The notes beneath the pieces were generated by a model. That model ran no database searches. It was not told the DNA's origin and saw nothing but the letters and a program-made list of their open reading frames with translations. Positions 19,319 through 27,666 of a stretch of DNA of 64,000 bases are shown in pieces. The translations under genes and the position numbers were made by a program. Origin of the DNA: BACL11 sp945865535 (GTDB taxonomy: Bacteria; Bacteroidota; Bacteroidia; Flavobacteriales; BACL11); assembly GCA_947502765.1 (NCBI GenBank), contig CANNBA010000007.1, positions 38,704-102,703 of the forward strand. Reading direction: 5' to 3'. Within the stretch, counting starts at the first letter, position 1. Every line of letters begins with the position of its first letter.

Positions 19319-20103
19319 GAATCTTTTAGCTCATTTCTTTGCATATCACCATAAATGGTGCCTTGCAAACCAAATTTTTCTGTGTTTTTTTTAAAATATT
19401 GTTGATTTAGTTTTCTTAAAATAGCTAGCAGTCTAAACTGGACCCTACTTTTTATTGAAGGCCTTACTTTCCCCCAAGCTTGAGGTAAAGAATAATTATA
19501 CTTTTCTAAAAAAGGCCCAAAAACAGAAATCGCTTTTTCTTTTATCTCATCAGTATAATATTCAGAAATGTCTTGCTTTTTACCTGCGGTTTTATTAGCT
19601 ACCGGCAATGGCCTTGGATTGGTAACTCCTGCTTTTTTCAAGGCTGTTAAATAATCATCAGTGATGTTTTCATACCTAATTACATAGTCGCAATTATCAA
19701 TTGTTAAGCTGGCTAAGTTATCGTATGGTTTTTGAAAAAACTGGTTGAAATATTGCTGAAATGTTGCTTTTTTATCATGGATAAAATTAAATACCTCTCT
19801 GTGCTTTTTTGTGATGTGCCCTCCGTTTTCAGTAAAAAGCTCCGGATTGGTAAAATTTCCTTTTGCATTTGCCTTCATCTTTTCATACACAGTTACAGCA
19901 ATCTCCATAGGATTTCTTAAAACTGCAAAAACAAAATATTTTTGCTCCTCTTTTGCGGCCACCTTTTTAAACTCATGATATAAAGAATGTTTTCTTAAAA
20001 ACGGCTCTGCCTCATATTGTAAATGTAATTCTTTTGAGATTGCAGAAGAAGCTGAAAAAGGAAGTCCTATAAATAAAAACTTATATTTATGACTAATGAT
20101 CAT
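19315..20103 (-). CDS. sulfotransferase-family-like protein
   Basis: 262 residues resembling Golgi-type (family 2) sulfotransferases, which move sulfate from PAPS to carbohydrate. The start ISHKYKFLFIGLPFSASSAI occupies the place of the PAPS 5'-phosphosulfate loop, AVLRNPMEIAVTVYEKMK near residues 60-78 looks like the 3'-phosphate motif, and YVIRYENITDDY and the late FLEKYNYSLP are also family-like. The 5' loop lacks the usual Lys/Arg-x-G-T/S core, so substrate or cofactor use may differ. It abuts asd directly, downstream in the same direction. Confidence 0.65.
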   Translation of the reverse strand: MIISHKYKFLFIGLPFSASSAISKELHLQYEAEPFLRKHSLYHEFKKVAAKEEQKYFVFAVLRNPMEIAVTVYEKMKANAKGNFTNPELFTENGGHITKKHREVFNFIHDKKATFQQYFNQFFQKPYDNLASLTIDNCDYVIRYENITDDYLTALKKAGVTNPRPLPVANKTAGKKQDISEYYTDEIKEKAISVFGPFLEKYNYSLPQAWGKVRPSIKSRVQFRLLAILRKLNQQYFKKNTEKFGLQGTIYGDMQRNELKDS

Positions 20104-21090
20104 TTAAACTAAATGCTTTGCTACTAGATATTCTGCAATTTGGACAGCATTTGTAGCTGCCCCCTTTCTTAAATTGTCGGCAACTATCCACATATTTAAG
20201 GTGTTTGCTTGAGTAAAATCTTTTCTAATTCTCCCTACAAAAACTTCATCTTTTTTATAAGCATTAATTGGCATTGGATATTCATTTTTTGCAGGACTAT
20301 CCAAAACAGTTACTCCTCTCATCTGCTTTAGGGCAAACCTAATCTCATCCAAATCAAAATCATTTTCAAAAGTAATATTTACGCTTTCGGAGTGCCCCCG
20401 AACTACAGGGATTCTTACGGCAGTAGCAACAACATCTATATTTTTATCTAAAATTTTCTTGGTTTCATTAGTGAGCTTCATTTCTTCTTTGGTATAACCA
20501 TTTTCAGTAAAAACATCACACTGAGGAATAGCATTTTGATAAATTTGGTGATGATAGGCCATTTCACCATTAATGTTATTTGCCTCATTTTTTAATTGTT
20601 CAACTGCTTTTTTACCGGTTCCACTAACTGCTTGATATGTTGATACAACTACTCTTTTCACAACAAACTTTTTATGAAGAGGAGCAAGAGCCATTACTAG
20701 TTGTATGGTAGAGCAATTTGGATTTGCAATTACCATATCGTCAGCTGATAGTTCATGCCCATTAATTTCAGGCACAATTAATTTGTGCTCATTACTCATT
20801 CTCCAAAAAGAAGAATTATCAACTACTTTTACTCCTTTTTCTGCAAGCTTTGGAGCCCAAATTTTTGAAATTTCTCCTCCAGCAGAAAAAAGTGCTAAAT
20901 CCACATTTTTCTCTAATAACTCATTCAAAGAAATAATTTTATAGGATTTCCCAGCAAACAAAATTGACTGCCCGCATGATTTTTCTGATGCCACAGGAAT
21001 AAGTTCGGTTAAAGGAAAGTTTCTTTCTAAGAGTACTTCTAACATTTCTCTGCCAACCACACCAGTTACGCCTACAATTGCTAATTTCAT
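20104..21090 (-). CDS. asd: aspartate-semialdehyde dehydrogenase
   Basis: Reduces aspartyl phosphate to aspartate semialdehyde for lysine, diaminopimelate, threonine and methionine synthesis. The 328 residues begin with a Rossmann motif VGVTGVVGREM at 6-16; the catalytic cysteine is C126 in ANPNCSTIQ; the substrate-binding RIPVVRGHS segment is present near 219-227. The gene has its own TATTTTTG box 17 bases upstream, back-to-back with the promoter of the divergent lamin-tail protein. Confidence 0.96.
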   Translation of the reverse strand: MKLAIVGVTGVVGREMLEVLLERNFPLTELIPVASEKSCGQSILFAGKSYKIISLNELLEKNVDLALFSAGGEISKIWAPKLAEKGVKVVDNSSFWRMSNEHKLIVPEINGHELSADDMVIANPNCSTIQLVMALAPLHKKFVVKRVVVSTYQAVSGTGKKAVEQLKNEANNINGEMAYHHQIYQNAIPQCDVFTENGYTKEEMKLTNETKKILDKNIDVVATAVRIPVVRGHSESVNITFENDFDLDEIRFALKQMRGVTVLDSPAKNEYPMPINAYKKDEVFVGRIRKDFTQANTLNMWIVADNLRKGAATNAVQIAEYLVAKHLV

Positions 21091-21107
21091 AATTTAAAAT
21101 AAGATTT

Positions 21108-21115
21108 CAAAAATA
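21108..21115 (-). promoter_or_regulatory. -7 box for asd
   Basis: TATTTTTG on the minus strand, 17 bases before the asd ATG. On the plus strand, TATATTTA at 21117-21124 (one mismatch to TAnnTTTG) lies directly beside it and could serve the divergent gene at 21131. Confidence 0.55.
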
Positions 21116-21130
21116 CTATATTTACACGCT

Positions 21131-23581
21131 ATGAAAAAACACTTTCTTACTTTTCTATTTTTTGCTTACTCTGTTTTGGGATTTTCCCAATTTGCTGATG
21201 ATTTTTCTGATGGGAACTTTACAAATAACCCTATTTGGGTAGGTGCTGCTGGTAATTTTGAAGTGGACACGGCTTTTAAACTCCACTTAAATGATACCAT
21301 TACCAACATATCTTATTTATCTACTACTAGTCAAGCGATAATAAATGGAAGTTGGGAATTTGAAATTAAACTAGAGTTTGAGCCATCATCATTAAATTAT
21401 GCAAAAGTATATTTAACTTCTGATGAGCAAGATTTAACTGGAAGTTTAAAGGGGTATTTTGTAAAAATTGGAGGAGAAAGTGGCGCTATTGATGATGTAA
21501 GTTTGTTTACTCAAAATGGTTCATCAACTACCAAAATAATTGATGGAACTGATGGAACAGCGTCCTTAAATCCTAATATGAAAATTAAAGTCCTTAGAGA
21601 TAGTTTAGGCAATTGGGAATTATTTATTGATACTGCGGGTACTTATTTTTTGGATGGTATCGGGTTTGACAATACCGTTGCCTTATCTAGTTATTTTGGG
21701 ATTTTTTGCCAATACACCTCTACGCGTAGTGATAAATTTTGGTTTGATAATTTTAGTGTCAGCGGATCCTCTGCTGTTGTTGTTTATGGATGCACTAATT
21801 TATCCGCCTGTAATTACGACTCAATCGCCACAGTTGATGATGGCTCATGTGATCTTCCAAATGGCTGTGGAGATCCACTTTATGCAGAATATGATCCATT
21901 GGTTACTTGTAGTGATCCACTTGCTTGTATCACAATTATTCCATTCAATCAAAATGATATAATTATTAATGAATTATTTGTAGATCCCACCCCATCAATT
22001 GGACTGCCGGAATACGAATACATTGAACTTTACAATACCACAAATTCTGCTATTAATTTAACCGATTGGATAATTAGCATTGGAACAACTGATAAAGTTT
22101 TTCCTGTGGCAATTATTGAGCCAGATAGTTTTGTAATCTTGATAAAAGAAGATGTAATTGATTCTTTTCCAAATAATATTTCCAAAATTGGATTTTCTTC
22201 TATTGCCTTAACAAATGAAGGATCTGTGGTCATACTAAAAGACAAAACGGGAGCAATAATAAGCACTATTGCTTACACTGATAAGTGGTATAATGATGCG
22301 AATAAATCGGATGGGGGATGGAGTATTGAAAGAGTAAATCCGAATCTTTTTTGTGAGGGGAAAAATAATTGGCGAGCATCAAAATCAAATATTGGAGGAA
22401 CTCCAGGCAAACAAAATTCTGTTTTTGGAGAAGTAGTAAATATTGAGAATTTCAGAATTACAAAAGCATTTATTGTAGATAGTAGTACGGTGCAGGTACA
22501 TTTTAATAAAAGTTTGAATAGTTTGATTTTACAAGACAGCTCTTTATTTGAAATAAATGGAAACAATCCTATTTTAAATACCGTAATCGCTCCATTTTTT
22601 AATAGCGTAAATTTGACTTTTGAATTTAATTTTTTACCAAATACAACATATACTATTTTAACAAATGGGCTTTTGGATTGTTCTGGCAATTTAATTTCAA
22701 ATTCTGTTAGTTTTGGTATCCCTGATTCTGTTTTAGAAAATCAAATTGTAATTAATGAAGTGCTTTTTAATCCAAAAGATGATGGAGTTGATTATATTGA
22801 ACTTTTTAATAATTCAAATTCTTATTTTGATTTATCAAACTTAAGAATCGCTAACTTTTTTGAGTTCGGTTCTCAAAATTATGCCGATAATCCAAAAATA
22901 ATTACAGAAGAAATTGCTCTTTTCCCTCCAAAATCATTCTTAATACTAACTAGCGATTCTGCAAAAGTTAAAGAGCAATATTACTGCGAAAATCCATACA
23001 ATTTTATAGAGATAGCCAGCATGCCAACCCTGTCCAATGATAGCGGAACAATTTGTATTGTTCACCAATCCTTAAATCAGATAATTGATGCGTTTGCATA
23101 TAATGAAAACATGCATTTTTCACTTTTAGAAACTACTGATGGGGTCAGTTTGGAGCGATTGGATATAAATACCGAGACTCAAATTTCGGGCAATTGGCAT
23201 TCTGCAGCTAGCACGGTTGGTTTTGGCACTCCTAGCTATAAAAACTCCCAAGAATTCATAACTCAAAGTATTGGAGAGCTAACTGTTGAGCCAAAATCAT
23301 TCAGCCCAAATAATGATGGGAACAAAGATATCTGCGTAATCAATTGGAATTTTAGCGAAAATAATTTGATGCTTACAATCAAAATTTTTGATACTGAAGG
23401 GCGACTCGTAAGAAATCTAGTGAGTAATGAAATGATTGGAAATTCCGGAAGTGTTATTTGGGATGGAATAGCAGAAGATAACTCACAATTAAATACAGGA
23501 ATGTATATTATTTGGGTTGAAGTATTTTCAGAAAATGGGAATGTGGAGCGTTTCAAAGAAGTGGTAGTTTTAAGTAGATAG
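21131..23581 (+). CDS. secreted protein with two lamin-tail domains and a C-terminal FlgD/T9SS-like domain
   Basis: 816 residues. A signal peptide (MKKHFLTFLFFAYSVLGFSQ) is followed by a concanavalin-like domain (FADDFSDGNFTNNPIWVG), a cysteine-bearing CTNLSACNYDSIATVDDGSC motif near 223-242, a first lamin-tail domain (INELFVDP, YEYIELYNT), an Ig-like region, a second lamin-tail domain (INEVLFNPKDDGVDYIELF), and a C-terminal domain FSPNNDGNKDICVINW ... WDGIAEDNSQLNTGMYIIW of FlgD/gliding type. Export and surface attachment are inferred. The architecture resembles the CotH protein at 11390 but without the kinase. Confidence 0.85.
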   Translation: MKKHFLTFLFFAYSVLGFSQFADDFSDGNFTNNPIWVGAAGNFEVDTAFKLHLNDTITNISYLSTTSQAIINGSWEFEIKLEFEPSSLNYAKVYLTSDEQDLTGSLKGYFVKIGGESGAIDDVSLFTQNGSSTTKIIDGTDGTASLNPNMKIKVLRDSLGNWELFIDTAGTYFLDGIGFDNTVALSSYFGIFCQYTSTRSDKFWFDNFSVSGSSAVVVYGCTNLSACNYDSIATVDDGSCDLPNGCGDPLYAEYDPLVTCSDPLACITIIPFNQNDIIINELFVDPTPSIGLPEYEYIELYNTTNSAINLTDWIISIGTTDKVFPVAIIEPDSFVILIKEDVIDSFPNNISKIGFSSIALTNEGSVVILKDKTGAIISTIAYTDKWYNDANKSDGGWSIERVNPNLFCEGKNNWRASKSNIGGTPGKQNSVFGEVVNIENFRITKAFIVDSSTVQVHFNKSLNSLILQDSSLFEINGNNPILNTVIAPFFNSVNLTFEFNFLPNTTYTILTNGLLDCSGNLISNSVSFGIPDSVLENQIVINEVLFNPKDDGVDYIELFNNSNSYFDLSNLRIANFFEFGSQNYADNPKIITEEIALFPPKSFLILTSDSAKVKEQYYCENPYNFIEIASMPTLSNDSGTICIVHQSLNQIIDAFAYNENMHFSLLETTDGVSLERLDINTETQISGNWHSAASTVGFGTPSYKNSQEFITQSIGELTVEPKSFSPNNDGNKDICVINWNFSENNLMLTIKIFDTEGRLVRNLVSNEMIGNSGSVIWDGIAEDNSQLNTGMYIIWVEVFSENGNVERFKEVVVLSR

Positions 23582-25368
23582 TGGCAACTCCTAATCATAT
23601 ATCAGAAATTCTAAAAAATATCCCAGATAAGGCAGGGATTTATCAGTATTATGATAAAAATCAGGATCTTCTTTATGTGGGGAAAGCCAAAAACTTAAAA
23701 AAAAGGGTTTCTTCCTATTTTACAAAAACTCAAGAACACGGTAAAACAAAAGTTCTTGTTGGTAAAATTCAAGATATAAAATATGTAGTAGTAGCAACCG
23801 AAATGGATGCCCTACTGCTAGAAAATAACCTTATCAAAAAGCATCAACCAAAGTATAATGTGATGCTAAAAGATGGAAAAACGTATCCTTGGATTTGCAT
23901 AAAAAATGAGCTTTTTCCTAGAATATTTCAAACCAGAACTGTAATAAAAGATGGCTCGGAATATTTTGGGCCATACGCCTCTGTTCGTTTGGTACAAACA
24001 ATTTTAGAGTTCTTCCATCAATTATATCCCCTTAGAAATTGCAATTTAAATTTGAGTGAGCAAAACATCAAAAATGAAAAATTTAAAGTGTGCTTGGAGT
24101 ATCATCTGAAAAATTGCTTAGGCCCCTGTATTGGGGAGCAAAAAAATAAAGACTATTTGTTGGCAATTGATCATATTCGGCAGATAATTACTGGAGATGT
24201 AAGGTCGGTAATTGAGCATTTGAAAGATAGCATGAAAAAATTTTCGGCAAATTTGGAGTACGAAAAAGCCCAAAGTATAAAAGAAAAAATTACCCTTTTG
24301 GATAACTACCAATCCAAATCAACAATAGTAAATCCTAAGATAAATGATGTTGATGTTTTTACAATTATTTCGGATGAAGACACTGCATTTGTGAATTTTC
24401 TTAAAATTAAATCGGGAGCCATTATACAAGCTCACACATTGGAGTTAAGCAAAAAACTAAATGAGACAGAGGAAGAATTATTACAACTAGCAATTATTGA
24501 GCTCAGACAAAGATTTAACAGCACTTCAAAAGATATTTACTGTTCCCACTCTTTGGAAAATGTATGGGAAGATTTGAGTATTACCATCCCAAAAATTGGT
24601 GATAAAAAGAAACTCATTGACTTAAGTTTGCGGAATGCAAAATACATGCTTCTGGATAAACAAAAGCAACAAATAAACAACATTGATCGTCAAGATAATA
24701 AGCGCGTTTTAGAACAGTTACAAAAAGATTTGCGCCTAAAGGATCGTCCAAGACATATTGAGTGTTTTGATAATTCAAATTTGCAAGGAACAAGTGCTGT
24801 GGCCGCTTGTATAGTTTTTAAAAATGGGAAACCAAGCAAAAAAGATTACCGCCATTTTAACATAAAGACAGTTGTAGGCCCTGATGATTTTGCATCTATG
24901 GAAGAAGTGATTTTTAGAAGATACAAACGGCTTTTGGAAGAAGAGGAAGATTTGCCAGAGTTAATAGTGATTGATGGAGGCAAGGGACAATTAAGCGCAG
25001 CAGTAAAGAGTTTAGAAAAATTAAAATTGAGAGGTAAAATTGCAATTATTGGGATTGCCAAGCGCTTGGAAGAAATATATTTCCCTGGGGATAGCCTTCC
25101 GCTTTATTTGGACAAACGCTCGGAGAGTTTAAAATTGATACAGCAATTAAGAGATGAGGCTCATAGGTTTGGGATTACACACCATAGAAATAAAAGAAGT
25201 AAAATTTCTTTAGAAAATTCCTTAGACAAAATTGAAGGAATAGGCCCAAAAACAGTACAATTATTAATTACTCATTTTGGTTCAGTTAAAAAAGTAATGG
25301 AGGCTAAAAAAGTAGAATTAATACAATTAATTGGGAAAGCTAAAGCTGAGAAGGTTTTGAAAGGTTAA
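23581..25368 (+). CDS. uvrC: excinuclease ABC subunit C
   Basis: Dual-incision nuclease of nucleotide excision repair. The 595 residues contain an N-terminal GIY-YIG domain (IYQYYDKNQDLLYVGKAKNL near 20-39), a UVR motif near 205-240, the RNase H-like C-terminal nuclease with ECFDNSNLQGTSAVAA and IVIDGGKGQLSAA, and terminal helix-hairpin-helices (IEGIGPKTVQLLITHFGS). The GTG start overlaps the previous stop (TAGTG). Its TAA overlaps the stop of the convergent recombinase by four bases, so the integron-like island sits flush against uvrC. Confidence 0.96.
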   Translation: MATPNHISEILKNIPDKAGIYQYYDKNQDLLYVGKAKNLKKRVSSYFTKTQEHGKTKVLVGKIQDIKYVVVATEMDALLLENNLIKKHQPKYNVMLKDGKTYPWICIKNELFPRIFQTRTVIKDGSEYFGPYASVRLVQTILEFFHQLYPLRNCNLNLSEQNIKNEKFKVCLEYHLKNCLGPCIGEQKNKDYLLAIDHIRQIITGDVRSVIEHLKDSMKKFSANLEYEKAQSIKEKITLLDNYQSKSTIVNPKINDVDVFTIISDEDTAFVNFLKIKSGAIIQAHTLELSKKLNETEEELLQLAIIELRQRFNSTSKDIYCSHSLENVWEDLSITIPKIGDKKKLIDLSLRNAKYMLLDKQKQQINNIDRQDNKRVLEQLQKDLRLKDRPRHIECFDNSNLQGTSAVAACIVFKNGKPSKKDYRHFNIKTVVGPDDFASMEEVIFRRYKRLLEEEEDLPELIVIDGGKGQLSAAVKSLEKLKLRGKIAIIGIAKRLEEIYFPGDSLPLYLDKRSESLKLIQQLRDEAHRFGITHHRNKRSKISLENSLDKIEGIGPKTVQLLITHFGSVKKVMEAKKVELIQLIGKAKAEKVLKG

Positions 25369-26186
25369 AGAGTATCAAAAGGACTTTTTACTTTCAATAA
25401 TGTAGGAGTTGCTATATGCGTATAAATCATAGTCGTATTTAAACTATGATGACCTAGTAGTTTCTGAATAATTCTAACATCAACCCCATCTTCTAATAAA
25501 TGAGTCGCATAGCTATGGCGTAAAGTATGAGGGGTAGCATTTTTCTTAATTCCTACTTTCTTAACTACCCTATTAAATGTCTGCCGAATACTGCTTGCTG
25601 TATATTTTCCTCCTTTTTGTCCTTCAAATAAATATTTGTTAGGTGAATATTCCTTATAGTACTCTCTAAGTAATAATAGAATGTTTTCTGATAGTGGTAG
25701 ATTTCTGTCTTTATAATTTTTAGCCCCCCTTACGGTTATAATCATCCGTTCAGAATCAATATCTATAATCTCCAAGCCTACGACTTCACTAATACGCAAC
25801 CCAGCAGAATACATTAATGAAATAATGCATTTGTGTTTTATATTTGACAAACCATTTATCAACCTCTTAACTTCATTTTTAGAAAGGACTGAAGGTAATT
25901 TCTTTTCTCTTCTGCTTGGGATTAGGTATTGAATATTTATAGTTCTATTTAAAACTTCTTTATAATATAGTTTTAGGGACATTACCATTTGTTTCTGATA
26001 TGAAAAAGAAATCTTTTTATGATGAATAAGATTGTATACGTATTCATACAAATCTTGTTCTGAAACCTTATTTAATGGCTTTTTAAAATAACCTTTTGCT
26101 GAACTCACAAAAGATGAATATGTTTTTATGGTGTTAGGACTATAGCGTTTAACCTCAAGTATCTTAACGAAATCAGCAACTGACAT
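25365..26186 (-). CDS. compact tyrosine recombinase (integron-integrase-like)
   Basis: 273-residue tyrosine recombinase. A SAM-like N-terminal domain (residues 1-85) precedes the catalytic domain with R131 (SAGLRISE), a lysine at 156 or 159, H220 and R223 (TPHTLRHSYATH), H246 (LLGHHS) and nucleophile Y255 (TTMIYTHI). The tail SPFDTL resembles the SPLDAL end of IntI proteins. However, only about 61 residues separate the lysine from HxxR, so the extra alpha-helical domain that IntI uses to handle single-stranded attC is absent; a XerC/D-like relative is the alternative. A TATGTTTG box lies 34 bases upstream. It faces away from the cassette array. Confidence 0.9.
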   Translation of the reverse strand: MSVADFVKILEVKRYSPNTIKTYSSFVSSAKGYFKKPLNKVSEQDLYEYVYNLIHHKKISFSYQKQMVMSLKLYYKEVLNRTINIQYLIPSRREKKLPSVLSKNEVKRLINGLSNIKHKCIISLMYSAGLRISEVVGLEIIDIDSERMIITVRGAKNYKDRNLPLSENILLLLREYYKEYSPNKYLFEGQKGGKYTASSIRQTFNRVVKKVGIKKNATPHTLRHSYATHLLEDGVDVRIIQKLLGHHSLNTTMIYTHIATPTLLKVKSPFDTL

Positions 26187-26219
26187 TTTTAGTGTTTTTT
26201 AGTGATTTATTTGCTTTTA

Positions 26220-26227
26220 CAAACATA
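26220..26227 (-). promoter_or_regulatory. -7 box for the recombinase
   Basis: TATGTTTG on the minus strand fits TAnnTTTG and lies 34 bases before the recombinase ATG at 26186. Confidence 0.5.
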
Positions 26228-26350
26228 ACCAAATAAAATCAATTGGTTGTCTTTTGAATTTTGTATTATTGCACATAACCAATTGTTGGCAGCAAGTTTA
26301 ACAAGACAAAACCACGATATGAAAGAAAAGAAAAGAAACACATACAAAAT
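26228..26350 (+). other. candidate attI / outward promoter region between recombinase and first cassette
   Basis: This non-coding stretch contains ACATAACCAA twice (26223 and 26273), a TATTATTG box at 26264-26271 (one mismatch to TAnnTTTG) reading into the array, and GTTGGCAGC at 26285. GTTGGCA resembles the GTTAGGCA that follows cassette junction 1, and the bases after it (AAGTTTAACAAGACAA) loosely match those after that junction. It is where an integron would hold attI and the cassette promoter. No open reading frame is seen here. Confidence 0.4.
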
Positions 26351-26351
26351 T

Positions 26352-26383
26352 TTGACAGCTCTTAAACAGAATTTGTATTATTG
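26352..26383 (+). promoter_or_regulatory. promoter of leader RNA A and the TM2 operon
   Basis: TTG at 26352-26354 and TATTATTG at 26376-26383 with a 21-base spacer. The -7 box has one mismatch to TAnnTTTG. It would start transcription near 26390, at the base of the first hairpin of the leader. Confidence 0.5.
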
Positions 26384-26387
26384 ATAA

Positions 26388-26465
26388 CACAATGGAGACT
26401 TCACTCCATTCCAAAAAATGGGCGAAACCGAAAAGCCATACGAGTAGGGCAATTTAAAATTTAAA
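26388..26465 (+). promoter_or_regulatory. structured leader RNA, copy A
   Basis: A hairpin of seven perfect pairs (AATGGAG 26391-26397 with CTCCATT 26404-26410) is followed by an A-run, TGGGC (26419-26423), GCC (26435-26437), GGGC (26447-26450) and CAATTTAAAATT. The order, the A-run, the nine-base gap between GCC and GGGC and the trailing CAAT-rich segment recur in copy B at 57411. GCC can pair with either GGGC, so two exclusive folds are possible. I cannot assign it to a known riboswitch class. It lies 36 bases before the TM2 gene. Confidence 0.55.
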
Positions 26466-26500
26466 AAAAAACAAAAAAAATTGACGCACAAAAAGTAGAC

Positions 26501-26818
26501 ATGTTTATCATGTCAAACGGGAAATTCTTTGAAGGTCATCAAATGAATATGATTAGAGAAAGATTACTTGCACTTGATGATTCAAAATGGTCAATGTTAT
26601 CTACTATTCAGTTGAAAGACCCAACCACAAGTTTAATAATTTCAATTTTGGCAGGTTCACTTGGTATTGACCGGTTTATTATTGGTGATACTGGACTAGG
26701 AGTTGGTAAGCTATTGACATGTGGCGGTTTTGGAATATGGGCAATTATTGACTCGTTCATGATTCAAAAAGCTACAAGAGAAAAGAATATGCAAAAAATT
26801 AAACAATTTTTGTATTAA
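26501..26818 (+). CDS. TM2 domain membrane protein
   Basis: 105 residues. The TM2 domain spans about 45-95: TTSLIISILAGSLGIDRFII then GDTGLGVGKLLTCGGFGIWA, with the DRF motif in the loop between two membrane helices. TM2 proteins are small inner-membrane proteins of unknown biochemical role. It is the first gene of a four-gene unit inside cassette 1; its TAA overlaps the ATG of the DUF2752 gene (TAATG). The structured leader A precedes it, suggesting post-transcriptional control of the unit. Confidence 0.88.
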   Translation: MFIMSNGKFFEGHQMNMIRERLLALDDSKWSMLSTIQLKDPTTSLIISILAGSLGIDRFIIGDTGLGVGKLLTCGGFGIWAIIDSFMIQKATREKNMQKIKQFLY

Positions 26819-27234
26819 TGACACTCGACAGGAACAAGCTGTATTCAATATTATTTATTGCATGTTTAGCAGGGTATATTTGGCTTTATTTTAGTATTAC
26901 AAAAAACATCACTGAAAAAAAATCGGTTGAAGTTTGCTTAATAAAGCATGTAACAAATATACCCTGCCCTTCCTGTGGCTCTACTCGTTCTGTTATTTCA
27001 TTGACAAAGGGCGATTTCATTGGAGCATTAAACTCTAACCCAATAGGTTATTTAGTTGCTATCATTATGCTTATTGCACCTATATGGATAATAACAGATA
27101 CCATAAAAAAAACCAAAACATTATTTGACTTTTACATTAAAATAGAAACTTATCTAAAAAGACCAAAGATTGCAATTCCTTTGACTTTACTTGTAATCAT
27201 CAACTGGATTTGGAATATCACAAAAGGACTATGA
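26818..27234 (+). CDS. DUF2752 membrane protein
   Basis: 138 residues with the DUF2752 signature IPCPSCGSTRSVISLTKGD near residues 43-61 (CPxCGxTR) and three hydrophobic segments (about 8-26, 70-95, 118-134). The family is common beside TM2 genes and has no known biochemical function; the cysteine motif could bind metal at the membrane surface. It overlaps the TM2 gene by one base and the next gene by four (ATGA). Confidence 0.88.
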   Translation: MTLDRNKLYSILFIACLAGYIWLYFSITKNITEKKSVEVCLIKHVTNIPCPSCGSTRSVISLTKGDFIGALNSNPIGYLVAIIMLIAPIWIITDTIKKTKTLFDFYIKIETYLKRPKIAIPLTLLVIINWIWNITKGL

Positions 27235-27666
27235 TACAAATAAAAAAATTTAGTTACATACGGCGAACATGAAGCAGAAACTGCCTCAAGTAGTTATTTG
27301 ATGTCATTAATAGCTATTATAGTTGGTCTTCCATTGCCAATAGTAAATCTTATTGCCACGCTGATTTTTTATTTAGGCAACAGAAAGTCTACATATTTTG
27401 TTCGCTGGCATTGCACACAAGCGTTATTATCACAGCTTACAATGCTTTTCATAAATAGTTATGGATTTTGGTGGTCTGTTTCAATAATTTTCACAGAAGA
27501 AACAATAACTAGTAATTACATTGCTTATATAATCGCAGCAATAATTTTCAACTTGACTGAATTTATAGCTACCATTTATACAGCTATTCAGACAAGGAAA
27601 GGAATTCATGTTGAGTGGTGGTTTTATGGAACATTGACAAACATTATTTGCAAATCAAAATCATGA
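27231..27666 (+). pseudogene. DUF4870-like membrane protein with a one-base frameshift
   Basis: The intact-looking part (from 27250) encodes LVTYGEHEAETASSSYLMSL and a membrane protein with HCTQALLSQ, resembling DUF4870-type proteins. The natural start is ATG at 27231, overlapping the DUF2752 stop (ATGA). From it the frame is MIQIKK and then runs out of phase; deleting one base from the seven-A run at 27242-27248 joins MIQIKNLVTYGEHEAE to the rest. So the gene carries a +1 shift in a homopolymer, either a true mutation, slippage, or a sequencing error. A shorter product from TTG/ATG at 27298-27301 is possible. Confidence 0.7.

Noticed and set aside
25365..26186. Calling the recombinase a true IntI and naming it intI
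   Set aside because: The interval between catalytic Lys and HxxR is too short for the IntI-specific domain, so the family name is withheld.
26388..26465. preQ1-I riboswitch
   Set aside because: Hairpin plus A-rich tail looks similar, but the loop lacks the conserved preQ1 bases in both copies and the conserved GGGC-GCC-GGGC part has no counterpart in that class.
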